Below the pieces are notes generated by a model that worked only from the letters and a program-made list of their open reading frames with translations, had not been told where the DNA came from and searched no databases. From positions 1 to 61,668 of the forward strand of contig NZ_RXWZ01000043.1 of assembly GCF_003970575.1 (NCBI RefSeq): 61,668 bases of DNA, in the 5' to 3' direction. Origin of the DNA: Mammaliicoccus fleurettii (GTDB taxonomy: Bacteria > Bacillota > Bacilli > Staphylococcales > Staphylococcaceae). A program made the translations under genes and the position numbers. Shown here piece after piece: positions 51,123-60,677 of the stretch (position 1 is the stretch's first letter; each line of letters opens with the position of its first letter).

Positions 51123-52409
51123 ATGTCATCAATCGTAGTAGTTGGGACGCAATGGGGAGACGAAGGTAAAGGTAAAATTACAGATTTCTTAGCAGAGGAT
51201 GCAAACGTTATTGCACGTTTTTCAGGCGGTAACAATGCAGGTCATACAATAAAATTTGATGGAGAAACTTATAAATTACACTTAGTACCATCAGGTATAT
51301 TTTATAAAGAGAAATCAAGTGTTATCGGTAATGGCGTAGTAGTTGATCCAGTAGCTTTATTAAAAGAATTAGATGCTTTAAACGAACGCGGAGTTGAAAC
51401 AAACAACTTGAGAATTTCTAACCGTGCACAAGTAATCTTGCCATATCATTTAAAACAAGATGAACTAGAAGAAGAAAAACGCGGTGATAACAAAATTGGT
51501 ACAACTAAAAAAGGTATCGGTCCAGCTTATGTAGACAAAGCACAACGTATCGGTATTCGTATGGCTGATTTATTAGATAAAGAAACATTTGAAAAGCTTT
51601 TAAAAAATAATCTTGAATATAAAAATGAACTATTTGAAAAAATGTTCAATGCTGAAGGTTTCACTTTTGAAGAAATCTTTGAAACATATTTTGCTGCAGG
51701 TCAACGTTTGAAAGATTACGTTACTGACACAGCTAAATTATTAGACGATGCTTTCGTAAACGAAGAAAAAGTTTTATTTGAAGGTGCACAAGGTGTTATG
51801 TTAGACATCGATCATGGTACATATCCATTCGTAACTTCAAGTAATCCAATTGCTGGTAACGTTACAGTAGGTGGCGGAGTTGGTCCAACATACGTATCAA
51901 AAGTTATCGGTGTATGTAAAGCTTATACATCACGTGTAGGAGACGGTCCATTCCCAACAGAACTATTTGATGAAGATGGTCATCATATCCGTGAAGTAGG
52001 TCGTGAATACGGTACAACAACAGGACGTCCTCGTCGTGTAGGTTGGTTTGACTCAGTAGTATTACGTCACTCACGTCGTGTAAGTGGTATTACAGACTTA
52101 TCAATCAACTCAATTGATGTATTAACAGGACTTAAAACAGTTAAAATTTGTACAGCATATGAAATTGATGGCGTAGAAATTACAGAATACCCAGCAAACT
52201 TAAACGAATTAGAACGTTGTAAACCAATCTTCGAAGAACTACCAGGTTGGGAAGAAGACATTACAAGTTGTCGTTCATTAGATGAACTACCAGATAACGC
52301 ACGTCGTTACTTAGAACGCATCTCTGAATTATGTAACGTGAAAATTTCTATCTTCTCAGTAGGACCAGATAGAAACCAAACAAACTTATTAGAAAACTTA
52401 TGGAACTAA
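51123..52409 (+). CDS. purA: Adenylosuccinate synthetase
   Basis: PurA makes adenylosuccinate from IMP, aspartate and GTP, the first step to AMP. The 428-residue protein has [21 protein letters not shown] with the P-loop at the start, [20 protein letters not shown] and the GTP-binding [10 protein letters not shown]. The ATG at 51123 follows GCGGAGGTG; a reading eight codons longer has no ribosome site. It is a single gene in its own transcript. Confidence 0.97.
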   Translation: MSSIVVVGTQWGDEGKGKITDFLAEDANVIARFSGGNNAGHTIKFDGETYKLHLVPSGIFYKEKSSVIGNGVVVDPVALLKELDALNERGVETNNLRISNRAQVILPYHLKQDELEEEKRGDNKIGTTKKGIGPAYVDKAQRIGIRMADLLDKETFEKLLKNNLEYKNELFEKMFNAEGFTFEEIFETYFAAGQRLKDYVTDTAKLLDDAFVNEEKVLFEGAQGVMLDIDHGTYPFVTSSNPIAGNVTVGGGVGPTYVSKVIGVCKAYTSRVGDGPFPTELFDEDGHHIREVGREYGTTTGRPRRVGWFDSVVLRHSRRVSGITDLSINSIDVLTGLKTVKICTAYEIDGVEITEYPANLNELERCKPIFEELPGWEEDITSCRSLDELPDNARRYLERISELCNVKISIFSVGPDRNQTNLLENLWN

Positions 52410-52432
52410 GTTTTTATATAGATAAAGTAGGA

Positions 52433-52466
52433 GGCAATTCAGCATATAGCTGAATTGCTTCTTTTT
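52433..52466 (+). terminator. purA terminator
   Basis: GCAATTCAGC (52434-52443) pairs with GCTGAATTGC (52449-52458), followed by a T-rich run. Confidence 0.85.
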
Positions 52467-52495
52467 TGTTTGGATAAGACGTATTTAGTGTTTCT

Positions 52496-52823
52496 GGACC
52501 GATAAAAATAAATAGCGGTCCAGAAATGAGAAATACGGACCGATAAATAAAAATACCGGTCCAGAAATGAGAAATACGGACCGATAAAAATAAATAGCGG
52601 TCCAGAAATGAGAAATACGGACCGATAAAAATAAATAGCGGTCCAGAAATGAGAAATACGGACCGATAAAAATAAATAGCGACCCGAAAACGAGAAATAC
52701 AGGCCGATAAAAATAAATAGCGACCCGAAAATCGAAAATACAGGCCGATAAAAATAAATAGCGACCCGAAAATCAAAAATACAGGCCGATAAAAATATTT
52801 ATCGGCCTGTATTTCTCATAATA
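52496..52823. repeat. Eight tandem 41-bp repeats (VNTR candidate)
   Basis: Units start at 52496, 52537, 52578, 52619, 52660, 52701, 52742 and 52783, exactly 41 bp apart. Units 1-5 are of one type, each with a self-complementary part GGACCG...CGGTCC (unit 5 switches midway to GACCCG). Units 6-8 are of a second type with AGGCCG...CGACCCG. The last unit ends in a perfect hairpin GGCCGATAAA..TTTATCGGCC. It fills most of the 600-base purA-yitT gap; the remaining 52824-53010 shows no gene. Confidence 0.9.
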
Positions 52824-53010
52824 TATTAATCACTACATAAAATTGGAATAAAAAAGCACAAGAACTCAATTTGTAAGAACAACTATGACTGTAGACATGA
52901 ATCTCAACCATCTACTATGTAACTAACCATTCTTTAGACTACCCGCTCACATAGATGTCTAAAAAAACGATAGTGTAATCATTAATTCTCATGCGTTTTT
53001 AGTCAATTTG

Positions 53011-53895
53011 TTAATGGATTTCTCTTTTTTTAAAGCGTCCACCTTTTACTTCGCTAACATCTCCTATTGATAGGAATGCTGTATTGTCTATTTCTGTAAC
53101 AATATCCTTTAATTTAGATTCTTCTAATCGTGTGATTACGCAGAACACTACTTTTTTATCTTCTCCTGTATATGCGCCTTCTCCATTAAGGTATGTAACA
53201 CCTCTACCTAGACGGTCGTTGATTGCTTCTCCTATGTCTCGATATGTATCACTGATTATCCATACTGCTTTAGATTCATCAAATCCTTGTACTGTCACGT
53301 CAATCATCTTAGCTGCTATAAAATATGCTATAACCGAAAACATAGCTGACTCCCAGTTGAATACAAAGCCTGCAGCTGTGAATATGAAACAATTAATAAG
53401 CATCACGATTTCTCCGACTGAAAACGGTGCTTTACTACTTATCAATATTGCACTGATTTCTGATCCATCTAAAGATCCACCATATCTAATAACTAGACCG
53501 ACGCCTAGTCCTATAATTGCCCCACCGAAAATAGTAACTAGAAATGTCTCTTTGATAAATGGGTCAAAATGATGTAAATAAGCAGTTGTAATTGATAAGA
53601 CTGTTATGGCATATATTGTTGAAATCGTGAATGTTTTACCAATTTGTTTATAACCTAAAAAGAAAAAGGGGATATTTAGTAAGAATATAAATAGTCCGAG
53701 TTTCAAATTTGTTAAATGGCTTAAAATAATCGCAATCCCTACAATTCCTCCATCGAGTAATTTGTTTGGTACTAGGAATAGTTCTAACCCGACACCCATT
53801 AAAACACTCCCGATTGTGATAAAAATGAACCGTTTAAGGATTTCTCCTTTACTTAATTTACGGTGTCCTTTTTTAATAACTTGCGCTTGCTCCAT
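53011..53895 (-). CDS. YitT family membrane protein (DUF161/DUF2179)
   Basis: The protein has five or six hydrophobic helices (about 20-190) and a C-terminal soluble DUF2179 domain (about 220-285, GRGVTYLNGEGAYTGEDKKVVFCVI). Function is unknown; relatives are widespread in Firmicutes. It is convergent with purA and divergent from the tRNA genes. As far as I recall, S. aureus has no gene on this strand between purA and the tRNA pair. Confidence 0.88.
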   Translation of the reverse strand: MEQAQVIKKGHRKLSKGEILKRFIFITIGSVLMGVGLELFLVPNKLLDGGIVGIAIILSHLTNLKLGLFIFLLNIPFFFLGYKQIGKTFTISTIYAITVLSITTAYLHHFDPFIKETFLVTIFGGAIIGLGVGLVIRYGGSLDGSEISAILISSKAPFSVGEIVMLINCFIFTAAGFVFNWESAMFSVIAYFIAAKMIDVTVQGFDESKAVWIISDTYRDIGEAINDRLGRGVTYLNGEGAYTGEDKKVVFCVITRLEESKLKDIVTEIDNTAFLSIGDVSEVKGGRFKKREIH

Positions 53896-53954
53896 ATCAT
53901 CATCCCTTTTTATTACTTCTATTTTATATTATATAAAAAATTTAAAATAAAATC

Positions 53955-53984
53955 TTGTCTTCTGTATAATAGTCATGCTATAAT
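53955..53984 (+). promoter_or_regulatory. Promoter of the tRNA-Glu/tRNA-Asp unit
   Basis: TTGTCT (53955-53960) and TATAAT (53979-53984) are spaced by 18 bases; the mature tRNA-Glu begins 20 bases further on. Confidence 0.7.
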
Positions 53985-54003
53985 CAATCTTGTGTCTAAT
54001 ATA

Positions 54004-54078
54004 GGCCCCTTGGTCAAGCGGTTAAGACACCGCCCTTTCACGGCGGTAACACGGGTTCGAGTCCCGTAGGGGTCACCA
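54004..54078 (+). tRNA. tRNA-Glu (UUC)
   Basis: A full cloverleaf: acceptor stem GGCCCCT/AGGGGTC (with G-U), anticodon stem CCGCC/GGCGG with loop CTTTCAC (anticodon UUC), T arm ACGGGTTCGAGTCCCGT. The terminal CCA is encoded. Confidence 0.97.
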
Positions 54079-54098
54079 TCTAAATTATATACATATAA

Positions 54099-54171
54099 GG
54101 TCCCGTGGTGTAGCGGTTAACATGCCTGCCTGTCACGCAGGAGATCGCGGGTTCGATTCCCGTCGGGACCG
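54099..54171 (+). tRNA. tRNA-Asp (GUC)
   Basis: A full cloverleaf: acceptor GGTCCCG/CGGGACC, anticodon stem CCTGC/GCAGG with loop CTGTCAC (anticodon GUC), T arm GCGGGTTCGATTCCCGT, discriminator G. CCA is not encoded and must be added after transcription, unlike its neighbour tRNA-Glu. Confidence 0.97.
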
Positions 54172-54176
54172 CTTTT

Positions 54177-54211
54177 AATGCTTATCGTAATAACGATAAG
54201 CATTTTTTTGT
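54177..54211 (+). terminator. Terminator of the tRNA unit
   Basis: AATGCTTATCGT (54177-54188) pairs perfectly with ACGATAAGCATT (54193-54204), followed by T6. Confidence 0.88.
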
Positions 54212-54339
54212 TGTTCAATTATAGAATAACATCAAACAATAGAATTAATGGACAAATAGTGTTAAATTATAGTATAGGATATCATGCACAATTGTGTGCT
54301 TGAAGATACTTATTTTCAAAAAGAAATGAGGTAAATAGC

Positions 54340-55041
54340 ATGGCTAGAAAAATAGTAGTCGTTGATGATGAAAAACCAATTGCAGATATACTTGAATTTA
54401 ACTTAAAAAAAGAAGGTTATGATGTTTATTGCGCGTATGACGGTGATGACGCAGTAGATTTAATATATGCAGAAGAACCAGACATAGTGCTCTTAGATAT
54501 TATGTTACCTGGTAGAGATGGCATGGAAGTATGTCGAGAGGTTCGTAAGAAATTTGAAATGCCAATCATTATGTTAACAGCTAAAGACTCAGAAATTGAT
54601 AAAGTTTTAGGTCTTGAGCTTGGTGCAGATGATTATGTAACTAAACCATTTTCAACACGTGAATTGATTGCCCGTGTTAAAGCGAACTTGCGTAGACATT
54701 ATTCACAACCTACTCAAACTGAAGATGAAGAAACAAATGAAATTGTTATTAAAGATATTACAGTATACCCGGATGCATATTCAATTAAAAAACGTGGTGT
54801 GGATATCGAATTAACACATCGTGAGTTTGAATTATTCCATTACTTAGCTAAACATATTGGACAAGTTATGACGCGTGAACACTTACTTCAAACAGTGTGG
54901 GGTTATGATTATTTCGGTGATGTGCGTACTGTTGACGTGACAATACGTCGACTACGTGAAAAAATCGAAGACGATGCATCTCACCCAGAATATATCGTTA
55001 CGCGTAGGGGTGTGGGTTATTTCCTACAAACGCAAGAGTAG
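54340..55041 (+). CDS. walR: Essential response regulator WalR
   Basis: WalR controls peptidoglycan hydrolase genes and cell-wall homeostasis. The 233-residue OmpR-type regulator has the receiver domain with the acidic pocket VVDDEKP and phospho-acceptor Asp53 in LLDIMLPG, Lys in TKPFSTREL, and a C-terminal winged helix ([16 protein letters not shown]). It is the first gene of walRKHI, nine bases before walK. Confidence 0.97.
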   Translation: MARKIVVVDDEKPIADILEFNLKKEGYDVYCAYDGDDAVDLIYAEEPDIVLLDIMLPGRDGMEVCREVRKKFEMPIIMLTAKDSEIDKVLGLELGADDYVTKPFSTRELIARVKANLRRHYSQPTQTEDEETNEIVIKDITVYPDAYSIKKRGVDIELTHREFELFHYLAKHIGQVMTREHLLQTVWGYDYFGDVRTVDVTIRRLREKIEDDASHPEYIVTRRGVGYFLQTQE

Positions 55042-55050
55042 GCTGATCAT

Positions 55051-56892
55051 ATGAATTGGCTAAAGAAATTTCAGTCCTTACACATTAAACTTGTCGTCAT
55101 TTATGTTTTATTAATCATTATTGGTATGCAAATTATCGGTTTATATTTTACAAACAGCCTTGAGAAGGAACTAACACGTAACTTCAAGACGAACATTGAA
55201 CAACACGTGAAACAGATTAATTACAACATAAAGAAAACGTACAATTCAGAAGATCCTAATCGGAACTTCCAAAAAGAGATACAAAGTATATTAGATGACT
55301 ACGCAAACCGAACTGAAATTGATGAGATTAGGTTTATTGACCAAGATCAAATCATCGTTGCGACATCTAAAGCTACAAATCAAAATACCGTCAATCAAAA
55401 AGTAAACGATAGCTCTGTAAAAAAGGCGTTATCATTAGGCAAAGCAAATGATAAAATCGTTTTGAAAAATGATTCCTCGGATAGTAACCGAGTATGGATT
55501 AAAAATAAACCTGTTGAATACGAAGGTAAAGTTGTTGGGGATATTTATGTAGAATCAGATATTGATTCTGTATATGAACAGTTAAACAACATTAACCAAA
55601 TTTTCATTATAGGTACAGCAATCTCATTATTGATCACAATTGTGCTCGGTTTCTTTATTGCGAGAACAATTACGAAACCAATATCAGATATGCGTAACCA
55701 AACTTTAGAAATGTCTAAAGGTAACTATACACAGCGCGTTAAAATATATGGGAATGATGAAATTGGCGAACTTGCACTTTCATTCAATAATTTATCGAAG
55801 CGTGTACAAGAAGCTCAAGCGAATACTGAAAGTGAGAAACGACGACTTGATTCAGTTATTACACATATGAGTGATGGTGTATTAGCGACAGACAGACGTG
55901 GTCGTGTACGTATTATCAATGAAATGGCGCTTAAAATGTTAGGTTTAGAGCGTTCAGATGTAGAAGCTAAACATATACTAGACATTCTTAATATTGATGA
56001 TAATTATTCATTAGATGATTTACAGGAGAATAATGATAGCTTCATTATTGATGTAAACGAAGAAGAAGGCATAATCGCTCGTGTTAACTTCAGTACAATC
56101 ATACAAGATACAGGCTTTATAAATGGTTATATTGCGGTATTACACGATGTTACTGAACAACACATTCTAGAAAATGAACGACGCGAATTTGTTGCGAATG
56201 TTTCACATGAATTACGTACGCCATTAACATCAATGAGAAGTTATATAGAAGCACTAGAAGAAGGGGCTTGGCGTGATCCAGAAGTTGCGCCAACATTCTT
56301 AAATGTTACGCGTGAAGAAACAGATCGTATGATTCGTTTAGTTAACGATCTATTACAACTATCTAAAATGGATAGCTCGAGTGATCAGATGAATTCAGAG
56401 TTAATTGACTTTAATATGTTCATTAATAAAATTATCAATAGACATGAAATGACTCAAGGTAAGAATGTAACGTTTATACGTGACATACCTGTTAAAGGAT
56501 TATTTGTTGAAATCGATCCTGATAAAATGACTCAAGTGTTTGATAATGTTATTACAAATGCGATTAAATATTCTCAAGAATCTCATAAACGTGTAGAGTT
56601 TCATGTGAAACAAAATACGTTATATAACAGAATGACGATACAGATTAAAGATAATGGTATCGGTATTCCAGTTAATAAAGTTGATAAAATATTTGATCGA
56701 TTTTATAGAGTAGATAAAGCAAGAGCACGTAAGATGGGCGGCACTGGATTAGGTTTAGCGATTACTAAAGAAATCGTAGAAGCACATAAAGGTAGAATAT
56801 GGGCGAATAGTAAAGAAGGTCAAGGCACATCCATTTATATTACTTTGCCATGTGAATTCATAGAAGATGAGTTTGGTGATTGGGATGCGTAA
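55051..56892 (+). CDS. walK: Essential sensor histidine kinase WalK
   Basis: WalK phosphorylates WalR in response to cell-wall state. The 613-residue protein has a first membrane helix (about 13-33), an extracytoplasmic Cache-type domain (about 34-182), a second helix (about 183-203), HAMP, PAS (about 265-370), the HisKA site [16 protein letters not shown] with His about 386, and the ATPase domain with [15 protein letters not shown] and GGTGLGLAI. Its last eight bases overlap walH. Confidence 0.97.
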   Translation: MNWLKKFQSLHIKLVVIYVLLIIIGMQIIGLYFTNSLEKELTRNFKTNIEQHVKQINYNIKKTYNSEDPNRNFQKEIQSILDDYANRTEIDEIRFIDQDQIIVATSKATNQNTVNQKVNDSSVKKALSLGKANDKIVLKNDSSDSNRVWIKNKPVEYEGKVVGDIYVESDIDSVYEQLNNINQIFIIGTAISLLITIVLGFFIARTITKPISDMRNQTLEMSKGNYTQRVKIYGNDEIGELALSFNNLSKRVQEAQANTESEKRRLDSVITHMSDGVLATDRRGRVRIINEMALKMLGLERSDVEAKHILDILNIDDNYSLDDLQENNDSFIIDVNEEEGIIARVNFSTIIQDTGFINGYIAVLHDVTEQHILENERREFVANVSHELRTPLTSMRSYIEALEEGAWRDPEVAPTFLNVTREETDRMIRLVNDLLQLSKMDSSSDQMNSELIDFNMFINKIINRHEMTQGKNVTFIRDIPVKGLFVEIDPDKMTQVFDNVITNAIKYSQESHKRVEFHVKQNTLYNRMTIQIKDNGIGIPVNKVDKIFDRFYRVDKARARKMGGTGLGLAITKEIVEAHKGRIWANSKEGQGTSIYITLPCEFIEDEFGDWDA

Positions 56893-58207
56893 TAGAGAAG
56901 TTATTAAATCTGCTATTCTCATAATCCTCGTTCTAATTAGTGTGTTTATGACATACCGTATATGGACATTTACACCTGAATTGACTGACTTGGAAACGGA
57001 TGTTAATGCTGATACACCTTCTATTGGACCTAAGATTAGTAAGCCTATCGATAGTGTGATTATGCCTTTTAGAATGATTAATCGTAATGGTACGGACGTG
57101 AAAGGGACGTCTAATATGAAAGATATCAAAAAGGTAACGGATCAAATGTTGAGTAAAGAAGTTAAGAAGGTAGATGTCTTAAGTAGCGAGTCAGTTGTGC
57201 AACTTGAAGATTTATCTGAACGCTATACAATTTTAGACTTCCCTGACAGTGTCCCTAGTGAAATGTATTTGAATCAAGTATTAGGTATGAATATGAGTTA
57301 TTATCCTAGTGTTAATTTTGATAGAATTTTAGTAGATACGAAGTCAACAAATGAAGCGAATGTTTATTTGTTAAGTGAGAATAAGCAAAAAGCAGTAAAG
57401 TTACAGACAACGATGAAAAGTCATAAATTTGATCAAATGAATAAAGAAGTTGCGAAAGATTTAAAACCTTATACAGGCATTATTACGAATGAAACAACGA
57501 CGAATGAAATTAATCAAATTTATGCACCTGAAAATGCTTATAGCATGAATGTATATCGTTATGTGACTAACAAAATATCTGTATCTGATTTAAATGATGT
57601 CATTCTTGGAGATTCTGTTATTGCGCGTAGTAACGAAGATCAAGTTTCAACGTATAATAATAACACGGGTATTTCTACAGTAAACGAAGAGAAGCAAACA
57701 TACCGTTATACAAATTTATCCGAAGATGAAAATCAGCAAAAAGATATTTCTAAGTCTATTACGAATTCATTTAAATTTATTAATGAACATGCAGGGTATA
57801 CTGATGAATTCCGATTATTTAATACAGATCAAAAGACAGGTAAAATAGATTACCAAATGTTCTTAAACAACTACCCAGTATTTAATGATGATAAGTTATC
57901 TTCAATTGAAGCTGTGTGGGGTAGAAATGCCATTAATGAATACAACAGAGGCTTGATTACAACTGGTGTAGCTGTACCATCTAAAAAAGAAGCAGATGAA
58001 TTACCATCATCTGAAGAAGTTAGATATGGTTTAGCTTCTAATGGAGAAATAGATTTCAATAAAGTTACGAATATGGCAATTGGATATGATTTATCATTAC
58101 CAAATGATGAACTTGATAACTTACAATATACAATTGAATTCACGCCAAAATGGTACATTAAATATGACGATGAATGGAAAAGATACGAGAATGGAGGGCT
58201 AGCTTAA
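56885..58207 (+). CDS. walH: WalRK accessory protein WalH (YycH)
   Basis: WalH is a membrane-anchored extracytoplasmic protein that, with WalI, tunes WalK. It has an N-terminal membrane helix (about 8-25) and a large YycH outer domain. The ATG at 56885 (440 aa) is chosen because it gives the short cytoplasmic start MRNREVIKS before the helix; a start six codons upstream is possible. It overlaps walK by eight bases and walI by one base. Confidence 0.92.
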   Translation: MRNREVIKSAILIILVLISVFMTYRIWTFTPELTDLETDVNADTPSIGPKISKPIDSVIMPFRMINRNGTDVKGTSNMKDIKKVTDQMLSKEVKKVDVLSSESVVQLEDLSERYTILDFPDSVPSEMYLNQVLGMNMSYYPSVNFDRILVDTKSTNEANVYLLSENKQKAVKLQTTMKSHKFDQMNKEVAKDLKPYTGIITNETTTNEINQIYAPENAYSMNVYRYVTNKISVSDLNDVILGDSVIARSNEDQVSTYNNNTGISTVNEEKQTYRYTNLSEDENQQKDISKSITNSFKFINEHAGYTDEFRLFNTDQKTGKIDYQMFLNNYPVFNDDKLSSIEAVWGRNAINEYNRGLITTGVAVPSKKEADELPSSEEVRYGLASNGEIDFNKVTNMAIGYDLSLPNDELDNLQYTIEFTPKWYIKYDDEWKRYENGGLA

Positions 58208-58998
58208 TGGATTGGAAACATGCCAAGTCACTCTTCATTATTGTGTTCATTCTAATCAACATTGGATTAGTTGTTGTTTACTTTAATAAAGTGAACAACT
58301 CGATAGTCCAAGAATCTAATGCACAATCAGAGGTAAACTTTTCAAAAGAAGGAATAGATATTCCACAGTTACCAGATTATAAAGATAAAGAAATGCAAGC
58401 TATAACAGGAAGCAGTAAGTCATTTAATGCTGATGAGCTTGAAGGTGTGTATTCACTAACTGAAAAAGACACACAGATTAATAAAGATATAAATGTAGAT
58501 CTAGATAAAGATAGTAAACAAGAATCGTTCAAAAACTTTATCAACAAAGAATCTTTTAAAGGTAAAGAATATCAATATCAGAACAACAACTCGAATAAAA
58601 ATAAAGTAGTCTACGAACAAAATTATGAAGATTTGCCAATACTAAATAATAGTAAAGGTCAAATCGTCTTTGAAATGGAAAACGGTAAAGCAAATAAATA
58701 TACACAAACATATTTAGATAAACTTAAACCTGGTAATGGAGATAATAACAATAAGCAAAAAATTGTAAACCCTAAGACAGCTTTAGAAACATTGTATTAC
58801 AACACATACCTAAAAAAAGGTGATAAAGTAGAATCCATGAGATTAGGTTATTACAGTGTCGTTAAAGAAATTGGAGGACAAGTACTAGTACCTTCATGGG
58901 AAGTGAAAATTAAATCCGAAGAAGACGGCAAAAGTAAAACAAAAGTATTGTACATCGATGCAATCAAACCTGAATCAACCGTACTAGAAGAATCTTAA
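58207..58998 (+). CDS. walI: WalRK accessory protein WalI (YycI)
   Basis: WalI works with WalH in a membrane complex with WalK. The 263-residue protein has an N-terminal membrane helix (about 9-27) and an outer YycI domain with an Asn-rich linker (about 180-190). The ATG at 58207 overlaps the walH stop (TAATG) and follows GGAGGGC. The longer upstream reading lacks a ribosome site. Confidence 0.92.
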   Translation: MDWKHAKSLFIIVFILINIGLVVVYFNKVNNSIVQESNAQSEVNFSKEGIDIPQLPDYKDKEMQAITGSSKSFNADELEGVYSLTEKDTQINKDINVDLDKDSKQESFKNFINKESFKGKEYQYQNNNSNKNKVVYEQNYEDLPILNNSKGQIVFEMENGKANKYTQTYLDKLKPGNGDNNNKQKIVNPKTALETLYYNTYLKKGDKVESMRLGYYSVVKEIGGQVLVPSWEVKIKSEEDGKSKTKVLYIDAIKPESTVLEES

Positions 58999-59029
58999 GA
59001 GAAGCAGTAATTAAAGGAGATGAACACTT

Positions 59030-59821
59030 GTGATCGCAATGAGCGTACTCGCAAGTGGCAGTACAGGAAATGCCACTTATATAGAATCAGATAATGGAAG
59101 CCTACTCGTAGACGCTGGATTAACAGGTAAAAAATTAGAAGGCCTGTTTCAACAAATAGACCGTAATATCAGCGACTTAGAAGGCATCTTAGTAACCCAC
59201 GAACATATCGATCACATAAAAGGATTAGGTGTGCTTGCAAGAAAGTATAAATTACCTATCTATGCCAACAAGAAGACATGGCAAATGATAGATGCTAAAG
59301 ATAAAAATATACCACTTGATCAAAAGTTCAACTTTGAACCAAATGAAACAAAGACATTAGCAGGTATTGATATTGAATCATTCAGTGTGTCACATGATGC
59401 AATAGATCCACAATTCTACATCTTTAATCATGACTATAAGAAATTAACAATGATTACAGATACAGGATACGTGTCAGACAGAATGAAAGGTATGATACAT
59501 GGAAGTGATGCATTTGTATTTGAAAGCAATCACGATGTAGATATGTTAAGAATGGGTAGATACCCATGGAAGACCAAACAACGTATATTAAGTGATATGG
59601 GTCACGTATCAAATGAAGATGCAGCATATGCCATGTGTGATGTGATAACAGGAAGTACGAAACGTATTTATCTATCTCACTTAAGTCTAGATAATAATAT
59701 GAAAGACTTAGCAAGAATGAGCGTAGGACAAGTATTAAATGAAAATGATATAGATACAAATAAAGAAGTCATATTGTGTGACACAGATAAAGAAAAAGCA
59801 ACACCAATATATTATATATAA
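59030..59821 (+). CDS. walJ: Metallo-beta-lactamase fold protein WalJ (YycJ), putative DNA exonuclease
   Basis: WalJ/YycJ is a metallo-beta-lactamase-fold protein; B. subtilis YycJ has been linked to a 5'-3' exonuclease role in mismatch repair. The 263-residue protein starts with GTG at 59030 after AAAGGAGATG and has [15 protein letters not shown], the metal motif [13 protein letters not shown] (about 55-67), TDTGYVS and ESNHDVDML. It closes the walRKHIJ group and is followed by a terminator. Confidence 0.93.
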   Translation: MIAMSVLASGSTGNATYIESDNGSLLVDAGLTGKKLEGLFQQIDRNISDLEGILVTHEHIDHIKGLGVLARKYKLPIYANKKTWQMIDAKDKNIPLDQKFNFEPNETKTLAGIDIESFSVSHDAIDPQFYIFNHDYKKLTMITDTGYVSDRMKGMIHGSDAFVFESNHDVDMLRMGRYPWKTKQRILSDMGHVSNEDAAYAMCDVITGSTKRIYLSHLSLDNNMKDLARMSVGQVLNENDIDTNKEVILCDTDKEKATPIYYI

Positions 59822-59824
59822 ACA

Positions 59825-59862
59825 AAAGATATCCCCAATTTCAGAATTGGGGATATCTTTTT
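59825..59862 (+). terminator. Terminator of the walRKHIJ operon
   Basis: AAAGATATCCCCAATT (59825-59840) pairs perfectly with AATTGGGGATATCTTT (59845-59860) around TCAG, followed by T-rich sequence. Confidence 0.9.
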
Positions 59863-59887
59863 AGTTTATACACATATATACCCACAG

Positions 59888-60114
59888 TTATACACAACTG
59901 TCCACAATCTGTGTATAAGTAAGTAGGTTATCCACTGATTTATCCACAATGTATATAATTCAGTGGATAAATCACAACAAAATGTATAAAAATAAACAAC
60001 TAAATATTAAGAAAACATTCACAAATTTTCGATTGTTGATATAATAAGAAATAAAACTGTGTATAAGTTAATAACTTGTGGATAACTTTTAAGATAATGA
60101 ATAAAGGTGGATAA
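59888..60114. promoter_or_regulatory. DnaA-box cluster in the rlmH promoter region
   Basis: Two perfect boxes, TTATCCACA (59940-59948) and its complement (60077-60085), lie with close variants at 59888-59896, 59910-59918, 59928-59936, 59962-59970, 60058-60066 and 60106-60114. They flank a promoter TTCACA (60018-60023) with TATAAT (60040-60045), spacing 16. The gene of this region in B. subtilis (yydA = rlmH) is among the loci with intergenic DnaA-box clusters, as far as I recall. The last box overlaps the rlmH Shine-Dalgarno and start region. Confidence 0.8.
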
Positions 60115-60116
60115 TG

Positions 60117-60596
60117 ATGAAAATAACAATCATAACAGTCGGCAAACTAAAAGAGAAATACTGGAAACAAGCCGTAGAAGAATATAATAAAAGACTAGGT
60201 GCCTATACCAAAACTGAATTAATCGAAGTAGCAGACGAAAAAGCACCAGACAATATGAGTGAAAAAGACATAGAAATCGTGAAGGAAAAAGAAGCGGACA
60301 GAATCATGTCTAAAATCAAACAAGACAGTTACGTTATTACCCTGGAAATACAAGGTAAAATGCTCACAAGCGAACAACTCAGTAAAGAAATCGATAGCCT
60401 GATTACAAGAGGAAACTCACACATCACATTTATCATCGGCGGATCAAACGGATTACATAGCAAAGTATTAAAACGCAGCAACTACGCACTATCATTCAGC
60501 AAAATGACATTCCCACATCAAATGATGAAAGTCGTGTTGATGGAGCAAGTATATAGAGCATTTAAGATAATGCGAGGGGAAGCGTATCATAAATGA
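60117..60596 (+). CDS. rlmH: 23S rRNA pseudouridine1915-N3-methyltransferase
   Basis: RlmH (orfX) methylates pseudouridine 1915 of 23S rRNA in the decoding region. The 159-residue SPOUT methyltransferase has [16 protein letters not shown], the cofactor-knot motif FIIGGSNG and the C-terminal [10 protein letters not shown] and [14 protein letters not shown]. The second of two ATG codons (60117) gives the family length. Its last 18 bases (60579-60596) are the target of SCC elements. Confidence 0.97.
   Translation: MKITIITVGKLKEKYWKQAVEEYNKRLGAYTKTELIEVADEKAPDNMSEKDIEIVKEKEADRIMSKIKQDSYVITLEIQGKMLTSEQLSKEIDSLITRGNSHITFIIGGSNGLHSKVLKRSNYALSFSKMTFPHQMMKVVLMEQVYRAFKIMRGEAYHK
60579..60596. other. 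SCC attachment site (attB/attR-like)
   Basis: GAAGCGTATCATAAATGA at the end of rlmH is identical to a known form of the staphylococcal cassette chromosome insertion site. CGTATCAT-AA-ATGATGCG (60583-60600) with one wobble, followed by T8, also makes the rlmH terminator, so the att site lies within a hairpin. A second copy is not seen in the remaining 1.07 kb, so whether a cassette is present cannot be told. Confidence 0.88.
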
Positions 60597-60631
60597 TGCG
60601 GTTTTTTTTATCACATCACATTTTTTGTAAA

Positions 60632-60668
60632 AAAAATCAGACATACATTTGATGTATGTCTGATTTTT
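60632..60668. terminator. Bidirectional terminator between rlmH and the DUF3883 gene
   Basis: AAAAATCAGACATACA pairs perfectly with TGTATGTCTGATTTTT around TTTGA, with A- and T-runs on the two sides. Confidence 0.85.
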
Positions 60669-60677
60669 AAATGGTAT

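Noticed and set aside
52414..52776. A 120-codon minus-strand frame with repeated Phe/Ile/Leu/Tyr-rich segments
   Set aside because: It is produced by the 41-bp repeat array. There is no ribosome site, the start overlaps the array, and the period is not a multiple of three.
52496..52823. CRISPR array
   Set aside because: The units follow each other without unique spacers.
53863..54069. A 68-codon frame overlapping the tRNA-Glu gene
   Set aside because: It reads through the yitT 5' end and the tRNA gene and has no ribosome site.
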